Source: Desulfoscipio geothermicus
GTDB lineage: Bacteria > Bacillota > Desulfotomaculia > Desulfotomaculales > Desulfallaceae
Reading direction: 5' to 3'
Assembly (NCBI GenBank): GCA_016841205.1
Contig: JAENZP010000005.1
Span: forward strand, 114,716-178,715
DNA length: 64,000 nucleotides
Made by a program: the position numbers and the translations under genes. Shown here in pieces: positions 36,317 through 44,819 of this stretch; the stretch's first letter is position 1, and every line of letters begins with the position of its first letter. A model generated the notes under the pieces. That model was given only the letters and a program-made list of their open reading frames with translations, had not been told where the DNA came from and ran no database searches.

Positions 36317-37438
36317 CTAAAATTTATTTATCATCTGATTAAAATAACGACAACTTTCGATCAAATCATTACCTTGCTTAAACAAACCACCACCAACTAA
36401 GAATATAACGTCCTTCCCGTAAACCTTCAATAATTCCTCAATACGGTCCAGGCTAATGCCCCCTCCCGGGCTTGGGAAAATGCTTTTAATATGCCCCATC
36501 TCTACACCGGTTCCCATCACTATGGCTTCGCACTCTTCACGGCTAAAGGCGAACCTTCCTCCGAAATTGGGATAAATGATTGCATCTGCGCCGGCTAAGC
36601 GAGTAATTTGCCCGAATAGAGCAAAATGGGAAATACCATTGTTTTTAGCTATCACATAGCTTCCTTGAAAAGCGGGATGACTAAATATCGGCAGGGCAAT
36701 TTCATCGTTATTGGCCAAAACTCGCATTGCATCCAGCCCAACAATGGCCGGTGAAACAACCAATCCCTTGGCCCCCATTTCTTTGGCTGTCTTGGCGCGC
36801 GCCAAAATCTTATCCATTGGTGCTGTGATATTGGGGACATAAATGCAGCGCAGGCCTGTTTCCCTATTGGCTTTCTCCACTGCCTCAACACAGCGATATA
36901 CCCGCTCATTAAACGGTGCAAATACTTGGTCCGTTAAACCATGATCGTCCTTAATAATATCAATACCACCTAAAGCGCATTTGTAAGCCATGTCAGCAAA
37001 CTGCTTAGGATTTAACCCCAATGGCTTTAATGCGGTAAATAAAAGCGGTCGGTCTTTAACTCCAAGGTATTCTCGTAGACCATCACGCCCATAACGAGGT
37101 CCCGGGTATTGGCTCAACAGCCTATTAGGCATTTCTAACCGTTCTACTCGATAACCGGGCTTAATACTTATATTTCCAAAAATAACATTGAGTAGTTGAG
37201 TAAATTCATTCGCAGTTAGCTCAATTGCATAACTTACATTAGCCTCATAAATATGTTCGCTTATGGGCAAAAAGTTTTCAATACGACCAACTATTTCATC
37301 TTGAATCAGCCCGCTGGGGATAAGTTCTTCCGGGAATTCCACTGTCTGCTCTAAACATATATCCCGTGCCTTACGATAAGCTTCCTTTTCATCCCCTACC
37401 AAACGATAGACCACTGAAAATCGTTCCCCAGATATCAT
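36317..37438 (-). CDS. RuBisCO-like protein (form IV family)
   Basis: 373 residues with the RuBisCO large-subunit fold: N-terminal domain about 1-125 and barrel about 130-373. Compared with RuBisCO, the barrel lysine is kept (K138 in TALKP), the carbamylated lysine K163 and metal Asp165 are kept, but the next position is His166 (KDDH instead of KDDE). H254 (FSHP) matches H294 while R295 is Pro. Loop 6 reads NFGGRFAF and lacks the essential lysine K334. PGGGI (324-328) and GGGL (349-352) keep the phosphate site. It therefore should not fix CO2 but likely acts on a phosphorylated sugar enolate. The start overlaps the transketolase C-subunit stop by one base (TAATG). Confidence 0.9.
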   Translation of the reverse strand: MISGERFSVVYRLVGDEKEAYRKARDICLEQTVEFPEELIPSGLIQDEIVGRIENFLPISEHIYEANVSYAIELTANEFTQLLNVIFGNISIKPGYRVERLEMPNRLLSQYPGPRYGRDGLREYLGVKDRPLLFTALKPLGLNPKQFADMAYKCALGGIDIIKDDHGLTDQVFAPFNERVYRCVEAVEKANRETGLRCIYVPNITAPMDKILARAKTAKEMGAKGLVVSPAIVGLDAMRVLANNDEIALPIFSHPAFQGSYVIAKNNGISHFALFGQITRLAGADAIIYPNFGGRFAFSREECEAIVMGTGVEMGHIKSIFPSPGGGISLDRIEELLKVYGKDVIFLVGGGLFKQGNDLIESCRYFNQMINKF

Positions 37439-38445
37439 TACAAAGCCTCCGCCTTAGCATCACTGTGTACAGGCGCAACGTAAGAACGCGCCAGCTCATC
37501 CTCAGATATGTTGAAATTTTGACCTGTCAATTTACCTGCCTCGTCAATAAGCGCCGGCGCATCCAAACGATACTTACGCATCAGATAGGGACGGCTGGCC
37601 CCATGTATAAAAGTATCCTTTAGACCAATACGTACAAGCTTCTTACCTATACCGAACTCTGCCATTTGTTCAGCAATAATGGAACCTAATCCACCAATAA
37701 TTGAATGATTCTCCATAGTGATAACACCGTAATGGGAATTGGCTATTGCCTCCAACACCTTATAATCATTAAAGGGTTTAAGTGTGGTGATATGCATATG
37801 TTGTATGGAAACCCCCTCTCTTTGCAGGGCTTGTATGGCGCACATGGCCTCTTCCGTACATATACCGGAAGATAATACCGTAATATCGCTTCCTCTGCTA
37901 ATAGTTCTCGCTTGGTTAAACTGCATAGGGTCTTGAGGTGAAAACAAGCGAGGAATTTCCCCCCGCAGCATGCGAATATAAACCGGTCCGTTAACACTAT
38001 GTGCTATATCCAACACACTTTCCACATCCGTGGCATCACCGCACTCTAATATTGTCATATTGGGCAAAGAACGCATTACGGATATATCTTCTATTGACTG
38101 GTGTGTTGCGCCTCCAGGAGTAGTTACTCCTGGCAAAAAACCAATCATTCGCACCGGCAAGTTTGGGTAAGCCACAGAAATAGCAATTTGGTCATAAGCC
38201 CGCCGGTATATAAAAACAGCAAAAGTATGTATGAAGGGATATAACCCCTCCCGCGCCATGCCCCCTGCAAAACTAATCATATTTTGCTCTGCTATACCCA
38301 TGGATAAAAAACGGTCGGGATACGTGTCACGGAAAAGATCAACTTCAGTGGAACTTGTTAGATCAGCCGAAAGAACGTAAACGTCCGGTTTATTTTTAGC
38401 CCACTCTACCAAGTTTCGCGCGTGAACCTTTGATAGTATTTCCAT
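37438..38445 (-). CDS. Split transketolase, C-terminal subunit
   Basis: 335 residues. Holds the pyrimidine-binding half (MGIAEQNMISFAGGMA near 50, with the TPP-activating Glu) and the C-terminal transketolase domain. GVTTPGGATHQSIEDISVMR near 106 carries the conserved His-Gln. It pairs with the N-terminal subunit 20 bases upstream to form a two-carbon ketol transferase. The starting AAGGAGTTTAGCTAG-ATG is clear. The stop overlaps the RuBisCO-like gene start. Confidence 0.93.
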   Translation of the reverse strand: MEILSKVHARNLVEWAKNKPDVYVLSADLTSSTEVDLFRDTYPDRFLSMGIAEQNMISFAGGMAREGLYPFIHTFAVFIYRRAYDQIAISVAYPNLPVRMIGFLPGVTTPGGATHQSIEDISVMRSLPNMTILECGDATDVESVLDIAHSVNGPVYIRMLRGEIPRLFSPQDPMQFNQARTISRGSDITVLSSGICTEEAMCAIQALQREGVSIQHMHITTLKPFNDYKVLEAIANSHYGVITMENHSIIGGLGSIIAEQMAEFGIGKKLVRIGLKDTFIHGASRPYLMRKYRLDAPALIDEAGKLTGQNFNISEDELARSYVAPVHSDAKAEAL

Positions 38446-38465
38446 CTAGCTAAACTCCTTTTAAC

Positions 38466-39380
38466 CTATAGGCTTTTTAATAGGACGGCATATTGTTCGC
38501 GCTCTTGTTCAGTTAAAAATCGCACGTAATGTAACTTTGGATACCGCTCTTTTAAAATTTCTATCCCTTTCCACGGATTGGTATCCGCTATAACTATCAG
38601 TGGCTTACCTTGCTGAATAGGTTCTAGAATAGGTTTAACAAGCATGTCCAAGTCGTGGCCATCAACCCTGTGTACCCTAGCACCAAAAGCTGTTAAACGA
38701 TCAGCCAAAGGCTCTATATTCATAACATCGCCCATGGCACCATCACATTGCTGGCCGTTAGCATCAATATAAATGCCCAGGTTATCCAAATTGTGATAGG
38801 ATATGGCTTGCAGTGCCTCCCAATTTTGTCCGGATTGCCATTCACCATCAGACATAAAAACCCATACCTTACCGGTATCTCCTCGCAATTTCCGTGCCAT
38901 AGCAATACCGGCCGCCTGGCTTAAACCCTGCCCCAGAGATCCTGTCATAACCTCCATACCCGGTGAATGCTCAGCACCAATCATCTCCACGGTATAACCG
39001 TCTACATTGAATTGGCGCAGTCCTTCCGGATCCATTCTCCCCACTTCAACTAATAGAGCATATAATACCAAGGCATATTGAGATGGCGATAAAATAAAAC
39101 GATCATACTTTGGACCTTTGGGACCATTAAATATAGCACCCGTAAAGGAATTAGGATTTTTCTGACCGGGTACACCGGCAAAAAGCGGAGGTACTAAAGG
39201 TTCTTCCGTTTTTCCCAAGTTCATAATACGTATATACATTATGGCAAGTATTTCAGCAGCCGAACAGGCTTGACTTAAATAGCCGCCATTATTTATTACG
39301 GTATGCTCCAGCACACGGCGACGAATGCCATATGCAACTCGCTTAACTTCTTCCTGCCAATTATATTGCGGACTTATCAT
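38466..39380 (-). CDS. Split transketolase, N-terminal subunit
   Basis: 304 residues. Carries the TPP/metal-binding half: GSLGQGLSQAAGIAMARK near 125, SDGEWQSGQNWEAL near 155 and IYIDANGQQ near 180 (the metal-site Asp and Asn). ATG 39380 follows AAGGAGTGG; the ten codons before it are not supported. First gene of a three-gene operon with the C-subunit and the RuBisCO-like protein. Confidence 0.93.
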   Translation of the reverse strand: MISPQYNWQEEVKRVAYGIRRRVLEHTVINNGGYLSQACSAAEILAIMYIRIMNLGKTEEPLVPPLFAGVPGQKNPNSFTGAIFNGPKGPKYDRFILSPSQYALVLYALLVEVGRMDPEGLRQFNVDGYTVEMIGAEHSPGMEVMTGSLGQGLSQAAGIAMARKLRGDTGKVWVFMSDGEWQSGQNWEALQAISYHNLDNLGIYIDANGQQCDGAMGDVMNIEPLADRLTAFGARVHRVDGHDLDMLVKPILEPIQQGKPLIVIADTNPWKGIEILKERYPKLHYVRFLTEQEREQYAVLLKSL

Positions 39381-39500
39381 TATAGTACCACTCCTTACTT
39401 GAAAGCGCATAAAAACGATTAGACTTTATAATATCTTACCGTCGAAACAAATACTCTTAGGCCACCTTATTAATGCAATTAGATACTTTGGTGTCTTCAC

Positions 39501-39535
39501 CAGCAGAAAACGGAGGACATATATGTCCTCCGTTT
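39501..39535 (-). terminator. Intrinsic terminator after PFOR gene
   Basis: A 28-bp perfect palindrome (39508-39535, centred on ATATAT) with GGAGGACAT arms and a short TTTT at its lower end. It separates nifJ from the split transketolase operon. Confidence 0.75.
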
Positions 39536-39567
39536 CTTGGCTTATTCAGCGAGCTATTCGGCAAATT

Positions 39568-42500
39568 TTAACCTTCTGACAGTTTCTTGTAGAACTCGTA
39601 TCTATCCTTGGCATCTTCTTGCGTTTTTGCAAATAGCTGTTCTGCTTGTGCCGGGAACAGTTTTGCCAGTGAACTATAACGCACCTCGCTCATGATGAAA
39701 TCTCTGAATGAATCCAGATTCGGCTCTTTAGAATCGAAGGTAAATGGATTCTTTCCTTCTTTCTTGAGTTCGGGATTAAATCTGTACAGATGCCAGTATC
39801 CTGCTTTAACAGCCCGGTCCATTTCAAACTGGCTCTTGGCCATGTCAATACCGTGGTTAATACAGGGGGCGTAAGCGATAATCAGGGATGGGCCGGGATA
39901 TGCTTCAGCTTCCTTGAAAGCTTTAACGCATTGATCCGGGTCGGCTCCCATTGCTACCTGTGCTACATATACATAGCCATAAGTCATAGCCATAGCGCCG
40001 AGGTCTTTCTTCTTCGTCTTCTTACCGGAGGAAGCAAATTTCGCTACAGCTGCAGCAGGAGTCGCTTTAGAAGACTGACCACCTGTATTGGAATAAACTT
40101 CGGTATCCAAAACCAGGATGTTGATATCTTCACCGGATGCCAGCACATGGTCTATGCCGCCGTAACCGATATCATAACCCCAACCGTCTCCACCGAAAGC
40201 CCAGTTCGATTTTTTAATTAGGAAATCTTTCCGGTCGGCAATTTCTTTCAGCACAGGATTGGTCTGTCCTTCCAACAGGGGCAGCAGCTTAGCTGCAGCG
40301 GCTTTGGATGCATCGGCACTATACATGCCATCCAGCCATTCCTGGAAAGCATCCTTTAACTCTTGCGATACATCAAGGGACAAAGCTTCCCGCATCAGCT
40401 CGGCAACTTTATTTCTGATTTTCTTAGTACCTAGATATAGACCAAAACCGAATTCCGCACTGTCCTCGAACAGAGAATTAGACCATGCCGGGCCCTTGCC
40501 TTCCGCATTCTTCGTGTAAGGCATTGAGGGAGCAGCAGCAGCCCAGATAGAAGAGCAACCCGTGGCGTTGGCTATCATCATTCTGTCCCCATATAACTGG
40601 GTAAGCAGCTTGACATACGGTGTTTCTCCACAACCGGCGCAGGCGCCGGAGAATTCCAACATAGGCTGGCAGAACTGGCTGCCCTTAATGCTGTATTTAT
40701 TCAAGAGATTGTCTTTTACAGGAATAGTCATTGCAAATTCCCAGTTTGCTGCTTCCACATCTACCTGGCTTTCAATGCTTTCCATGACCAAGGCTTTTTC
40801 CTTCGCCGGGCAGACGTTAACGCAAGATTCGCACCCCATGCAGTCTAAGGGTGTAACCTGCATCCGGTATTGCAAACCTTTCAACTGTGATCCATTGGCC
40901 GGCTTAGTTTCAAATCCGGTCGGAGCGTTCTTGGCTTCCTCTTCTGTCAGTAAAACCGGCCTAATTGCAGCATGCGGGCAAACCAGCGAACATCTGTTAC
41001 ACTGAACACAATTCTCCTTAATCCACTTAGGTACAAACGCCGAAACACCGCGTTTTTCGTATTTAGCAGTGCCGGGTGGAAACGTGCCGTCTTCCGCACC
41101 TTTAAAAGCGCTTACAGGCAGGCTATCTCCCTCCTGCTTGGTCATCGGCCTAAGAATGTTGGTAATGAAATCCGGTTCATCCATCGCTACGACCGCATCA
41201 TCGGGTGCATCAGCCCAGGCAGCCGGAATATTAATTTTAACCAATTTATCGATACCTGCGTCAACAGAAGCATTGTTCATATTAACGAGCTTGTCACCTT
41301 TTTTACCATAAGCCTTTTTGATTTGATCCTTCATGTAACCAACAGCTTCATCAAGAGGAATCACTTTGGCCAGGTTAAAGAAAGCGGACTGCATAATCAT
41401 ATTGGTACGGTTGCCCAATCCAAGTTCTCTGGCAATATCCACAGCATTTATCGTATAAAAATTAATGTTATTTTTAGCAAGATATCTTTTCATTTTGGCC
41501 GGCAATTTCTCTCCCAATTCTTCCGGTGTCCATGTACAGTTCAGCAGGAAGGTACCGCCTGGCTTTAGGCCTGCCGTTAAATCGTACATATTAACATATT
41601 GCTGGTTGCTACAGGAAATAAAATTAGCGGCACTAATCAAATAAGGCGCTTGAATAGGCTTTTTGCCAAAACGCAGGTGGGAAATGGTGATACCGCCGGA
41701 TTTCTTGGAATCATAAGCAAAATAAGCCTGCGCGTAAAGGTCCGTATTGTCCCCGATAATTTCGACCGCTTGCTTGTTAGCACCTACTGTACCATCAGAA
41801 CCGAGTCCAAAGAACTTGCACTGGATAGTTCCTTCTGGAGTAACGTCAATTTCTTCGCCCCTGGGAAGGGAAGTGAAGCTAACGTCGTCAATAATGCTAA
41901 TGGTAAACCCGTTTTTAGGTTGATCCGCTTTAAGGTTTTCGTATACGGCCACGACGTCGGAAGGTAGAGTGTCCTTAGAACCAAGGCCATAACGCCCACC
42001 AACGATGAGAGGATTCATATCAGATTTTAAGAATAAGTTGCAGATATCTTTATATAAAGGTTCTCCGGCAGATCCGGGGGTTTTAGTCCGATCAAGCACG
42101 GCAATCCTCTTCACTGTTTTCGGTAAAACATCAAAGAAGTATTTAGCAGAGAAAGGCCTGTACAAACGAACTTTAATTATACCTACCTTTTCTCCCTTAG
42201 CCATTAAATAATTGATTGTTTCTTCCGCGGCATCACAAATTGAACCCATCGCTACAATAATATATTCGGCGTCCGGCGCTCCATAATAATCAAAAGGCTT
42301 ATATTGTCTGCCGGTAATCTTTCCGATTTCCCTCATATATTCTGCTACGATATCGGGCACTTTCTCGAAAAACGGGCTGCATGCTTCCCTAGCCTGGAAG
42401 AAAATATCCGGGTTCTGATTGGAGCCCCTAATAACCGGACGATCAGGATTCAAACTATTGTCTCTAAATGCTTTGACGGCGTCCATATCAACCAGTTTAG

Positions 42501-43077
42501 CAAAATCATCGTAATCAATAGTTTCTATTTTCTGTTGTTCATGAGAGGTTCTAAAACCGTCATAAAAATGCTGGAAAGGTATCCTGGATTTAATGGCGGC
42601 CAAGTGGGCTACGCCGGCCAAATCCATAACCTCCTGAACACTATTGGAACACAACTGTGCCCATCCCGTTTGGGAGGTAGCCATAACATCGGATTGATCG
42701 CCAAAAATATTCAAAGCATGGGTAGCCAGACTGCGAGCGGTCACATGCATTACGCCGGGCAGAAGCTCACCGGCTATTTTATACATGTTGGGGATCATCA
42801 ACAGTAAGCCCTGCGATGCTGTGTAGGTGGTTGACAACGCGCCAGCGCTCAATGCACCATGCAACGCTCCGGCCGCGCCCGCTTCAGATTGCATTTCTGT
42901 AACGTCCACTATTTGACCGAAAATGTTTTTCTTTCCCTGAGCGCTCCACTCATCAACATATTCTGCCATAGGAGAGGATGGAGTAATTGGGAAAATGCAT
43001 GCACATTCGGTAAAAGCATATGACACGTATGCTGCTGCCTTAGTCCCATCCATCGTTTTCATTTTGCCTTTTTCCAT
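39568..43077 (-). CDS. nifJ: Pyruvate:ferredoxin (flavodoxin) oxidoreductase
   Basis: 1169 residues, the single-chain form. It interconverts pyruvate plus CoA and acetyl-CoA plus CO2 with ferredoxin. Order: pyrimidine domain I (PITPSSPMAEYVDEW), domain II, gamma-like domain (GLGSDGTVGANKQAVEII), two [4Fe-4S] motifs (CVQCNRCSLVCP near 690 and CMGCESCVNVCP near 745), the proximal cluster (CAGCGETPY) and TPP motif (GGDGWGYDIGYGG). ATG follows GAGGAGG by 12 bases. It is monocistronic with a long leader. In this lineage it may work in either direction. Confidence 0.97.
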   Translation of the reverse strand: MEKGKMKTMDGTKAAAYVSYAFTECACIFPITPSSPMAEYVDEWSAQGKKNIFGQIVDVTEMQSEAGAAGALHGALSAGALSTTYTASQGLLLMIPNMYKIAGELLPGVMHVTARSLATHALNIFGDQSDVMATSQTGWAQLCSNSVQEVMDLAGVAHLAAIKSRIPFQHFYDGFRTSHEQQKIETIDYDDFAKLVDMDAVKAFRDNSLNPDRPVIRGSNQNPDIFFQAREACSPFFEKVPDIVAEYMREIGKITGRQYKPFDYYGAPDAEYIIVAMGSICDAAEETINYLMAKGEKVGIIKVRLYRPFSAKYFFDVLPKTVKRIAVLDRTKTPGSAGEPLYKDICNLFLKSDMNPLIVGGRYGLGSKDTLPSDVVAVYENLKADQPKNGFTISIIDDVSFTSLPRGEEIDVTPEGTIQCKFFGLGSDGTVGANKQAVEIIGDNTDLYAQAYFAYDSKKSGGITISHLRFGKKPIQAPYLISAANFISCSNQQYVNMYDLTAGLKPGGTFLLNCTWTPEELGEKLPAKMKRYLAKNNINFYTINAVDIARELGLGNRTNMIMQSAFFNLAKVIPLDEAVGYMKDQIKKAYGKKGDKLVNMNNASVDAGIDKLVKINIPAAWADAPDDAVVAMDEPDFITNILRPMTKQEGDSLPVSAFKGAEDGTFPPGTAKYEKRGVSAFVPKWIKENCVQCNRCSLVCPHAAIRPVLLTEEEAKNAPTGFETKPANGSQLKGLQYRMQVTPLDCMGCESCVNVCPAKEKALVMESIESQVDVEAANWEFAMTIPVKDNLLNKYSIKGSQFCQPMLEFSGACAGCGETPYVKLLTQLYGDRMMIANATGCSSIWAAAAPSMPYTKNAEGKGPAWSNSLFEDSAEFGFGLYLGTKKIRNKVAELMREALSLDVSQELKDAFQEWLDGMYSADASKAAAAKLLPLLEGQTNPVLKEIADRKDFLIKKSNWAFGGDGWGYDIGYGGIDHVLASGEDINILVLDTEVYSNTGGQSSKATPAAAVAKFASSGKKTKKKDLGAMAMTYGYVYVAQVAMGADPDQCVKAFKEAEAYPGPSLIIAYAPCINHGIDMAKSQFEMDRAVKAGYWHLYRFNPELKKEGKNPFTFDSKEPNLDSFRDFIMSEVRYSSLAKLFPAQAEQLFAKTQEDAKDRYEFYKKLSEG

Positions 43078-43223
43078 TAACTAGTTAACCTCCTCTTATT
43101 TAAAACTTCAAACTATTTGACATTCAGGCAATTTAAAGCCCATGCGATTTCCGACATAAAAATCCTTATTTATTAAACCATATCCTTCTCAAAAAAAAAA
43201 TTCCTATAAAACTCTGATACTAT

Positions 43224-43270
43224 AAAAAGGCTCCACGGCGTCTTGATCCCCTGTTTACCTGCCAGCAGCC
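43224..43270 (-). promoter_or_regulatory. Possible attenuator hairpin in the nifJ leader
   Basis: On the minus strand GGCT-GCT-GGC and GCC-GTGG-AGCC can pair (43270 to 43229) and TTTTT follows. It lies 150 bases before nifJ, where a terminator inside a leader would attenuate transcription. The stem is interrupted, so this is weak. Confidence 0.35.
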
Positions 43271-43365
43271 TTGATTCTTTAGTTCCAAATCCCTATTTAT
43301 ACCCATTTTGCTCTTGATATTACCATACTCATCAACATATGCTTAAATAAGTGTAATCTTTTGTT

Positions 43366-43396
43366 AGTATATAACACAGTTGATTTATGAGTCAAC
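43366..43396 (-). promoter_or_regulatory. nifJ promoter with overlapping dyad
   Basis: TTGACT (43395-43390), an 18-base spacer and TATACT (43371-43366) fit a sigma-A promoter about 290 bases before nifJ. The -35 lies in a dyad (GTTGACT and AATCAAC, 43379-43396, one mismatch), a possible repressor site. Confidence 0.5.
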
Positions 43397-43915
43397 ATTA
43401 ATCCAATATATATGATGTATACATGTTATTTTTGTTCCAATTAATACTCACATTAGATTCAAACTATAGATATGTTTTACACAATAAAATTTATTCCGAC
43501 AAATCTAAATTTAAAAAATCTCCATACCCCTTTGTTATCCCCCTCTTTAGTAAATTAGCCAATTAATTTACCTTCTCTTAAAAACATACAACTCATTTCC
43601 CATCGGATTCCCCTGCCAAGCTTTTTACTGCGCTTATTTAAAAATGTAAAACCGATTTAATAAAAACAACAACCGGCTACAATAAATTATAAGCGAAATA
43701 AGAAGTTTATCAACAGAATATTAGAATATACTATTATTTACTATTAAAGAGCACCGTTTTAAGATTTCTCTTAAATTGTAAGGAAAAATAAATATAATAC
43801 TGTGTTTCATAAACGTTCCACTTTAGCAAAAGGGGCAATTTTAAAAGAGGTACCCACATAGATACCTCTTATGAATAGAGATTATTATTTTAACCCTCAT
43901 GATGCGCTCAAGTTA

Positions 43916-44039
43916 CTGGGGTTCTGTAGTCCTGCGTACAGAATCCTTGTTTTCGTACCGATGAATATGAAAAAGGTTTATCGTGTTAATCCTCCGTTTC
44001 CTTAACATGTCTACTGGAGTCTAAGTTATTTAACGTTTA
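43916..44039. repeat. Structured direct repeat, copy A
   Basis: 124 bases similar in most positions to 55592-55719. Begins CTGGGGTTCTGTAGTCCT and ends TTATTTAACGTTTA. A hairpin (GGGGTTCTGTA with TACAGAATCCT, 43918-43947) is kept in both copies; the one stem difference is a G-U pair here and G-C there. Confidence 0.8.
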
Positions 44040-44087
44040 AATATTTTCAACATAACGGTAGCTATAGGGCAACACCCATTTTATCTT

Positions 44088-44816
44088 TCAATACTTCAGT
44101 CCTTTTACAATCTCATAATCAAGAATTCTTTTACGCTCTTTCCAATCCGGCATATGTACGGTAAGAAATTCATAAAAATCTTTATTATGTTTGGGATAAA
44201 TAAAGTGTATAAGCTCATGTAAGACGACATAATCAATACAGGGCGGCGAAGCTTTATACAAATAGTAATTTAAATTGATTTTGCCGTGTTTCCTAGAGCA
44301 GCTACCCCAAAGAGTTTTCATTTTTCTAACTTGAAGTGCCGGTTGATCAATACCATGTTTAGCAACAATTGGATGCAACCGTTCAATGACCGGCAAAAAA
44401 TATAACTTACTCTGTTTTTGCCACCAGCGTTCAAATTGCTTTTGCAAAGCTTGTTTATCATCAGTAGCCGGAGATTGTATATAAATATAGTCTTCCTTTT
44501 GTTCTATTTTATAGATTTTCCCTTCTTTGACAGTGATCCTTTTTTGCCTGCCCAAAATACGGGTTGATATTCCGCTGTGTATTGTTTCTAATTCATTAGC
44601 CCCGACATCTTTAAAGTAATTCAAAGAATTTTCTATCCATTTGGTTTTGCTGCTTAGGTAATCATTTATACATTCACCAGAAACGCCAAGCGGCGCGGAT
44701 AGCTTAACAACGCCGTCCGGGTACACTTTTAGCCTGATTTTTTTTACACTTTTTCGCTCAATAATTATATCAATATCATCAAATAGTCGTATCATGCACG
44801 ATTGTTTTTCTTTCAC
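44088..44816 (-). CDS. YgjP/M48-type metallopeptidase
   Basis: About 242 residues. HELIHFIYPKHNKDFYEFL gives the H-E-x2-H zinc motif (near 197) and KTLWGSCSRKHGKINLNYYL precedes it, both diagnostic for the YgjP-like (DUF45) family. It starts with GTG 4 bases after the hsdR stop; ATG 44795 is an alternative. Such peptidases are often found next to type I restriction genes; the role there is unknown. Confidence 0.85.
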   Translation of the reverse strand: MKEKQSCMIRLFDDIDIIIERKSVKKIRLKVYPDGVVKLSAPLGVSGECINDYLSSKTKWIENSLNYFKDVGANELETIHSGISTRILGRQKRITVKEGKIYKIEQKEDYIYIQSPATDDKQALQKQFERWWQKQSKLYFLPVIERLHPIVAKHGIDQPALQVRKMKTLWGSCSRKHGKINLNYYLYKASPPCIDYVVLHELIHFIYPKHNKDFYEFLTVHMPDWKERKRILDYEIVKGLKY

Positions 44817-44819
44817 AAT

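Larger units (their letters stand above)
43078..44087. other. 1-kb intergenic region upstream of nifJ
   Basis: Contains the nifJ leader and promoter (annotated separately), then about 500 bases of AT-rich DNA with no supported gene, then the structured repeat at 43916-44039. Many stops in all frames. Confidence 0.6.

Noticed and set aside
36317..37438. True CO2-fixing RuBisCO
   Set aside because: The loop-6 lysine, R295 and the metal-ligand Glu are replaced, and no phosphoribulokinase is present.
39790..42807. Several long plus-strand ORFs opposite nifJ
   Set aside because: They mirror the codon bias of a 3.5-kb gene; no start signals and no family match.
43400..43900. Search for a CRISPR array or small gene in the 1-kb gap
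   Set aside because: No regularly spaced repeats and no open frame with a binding site were present.
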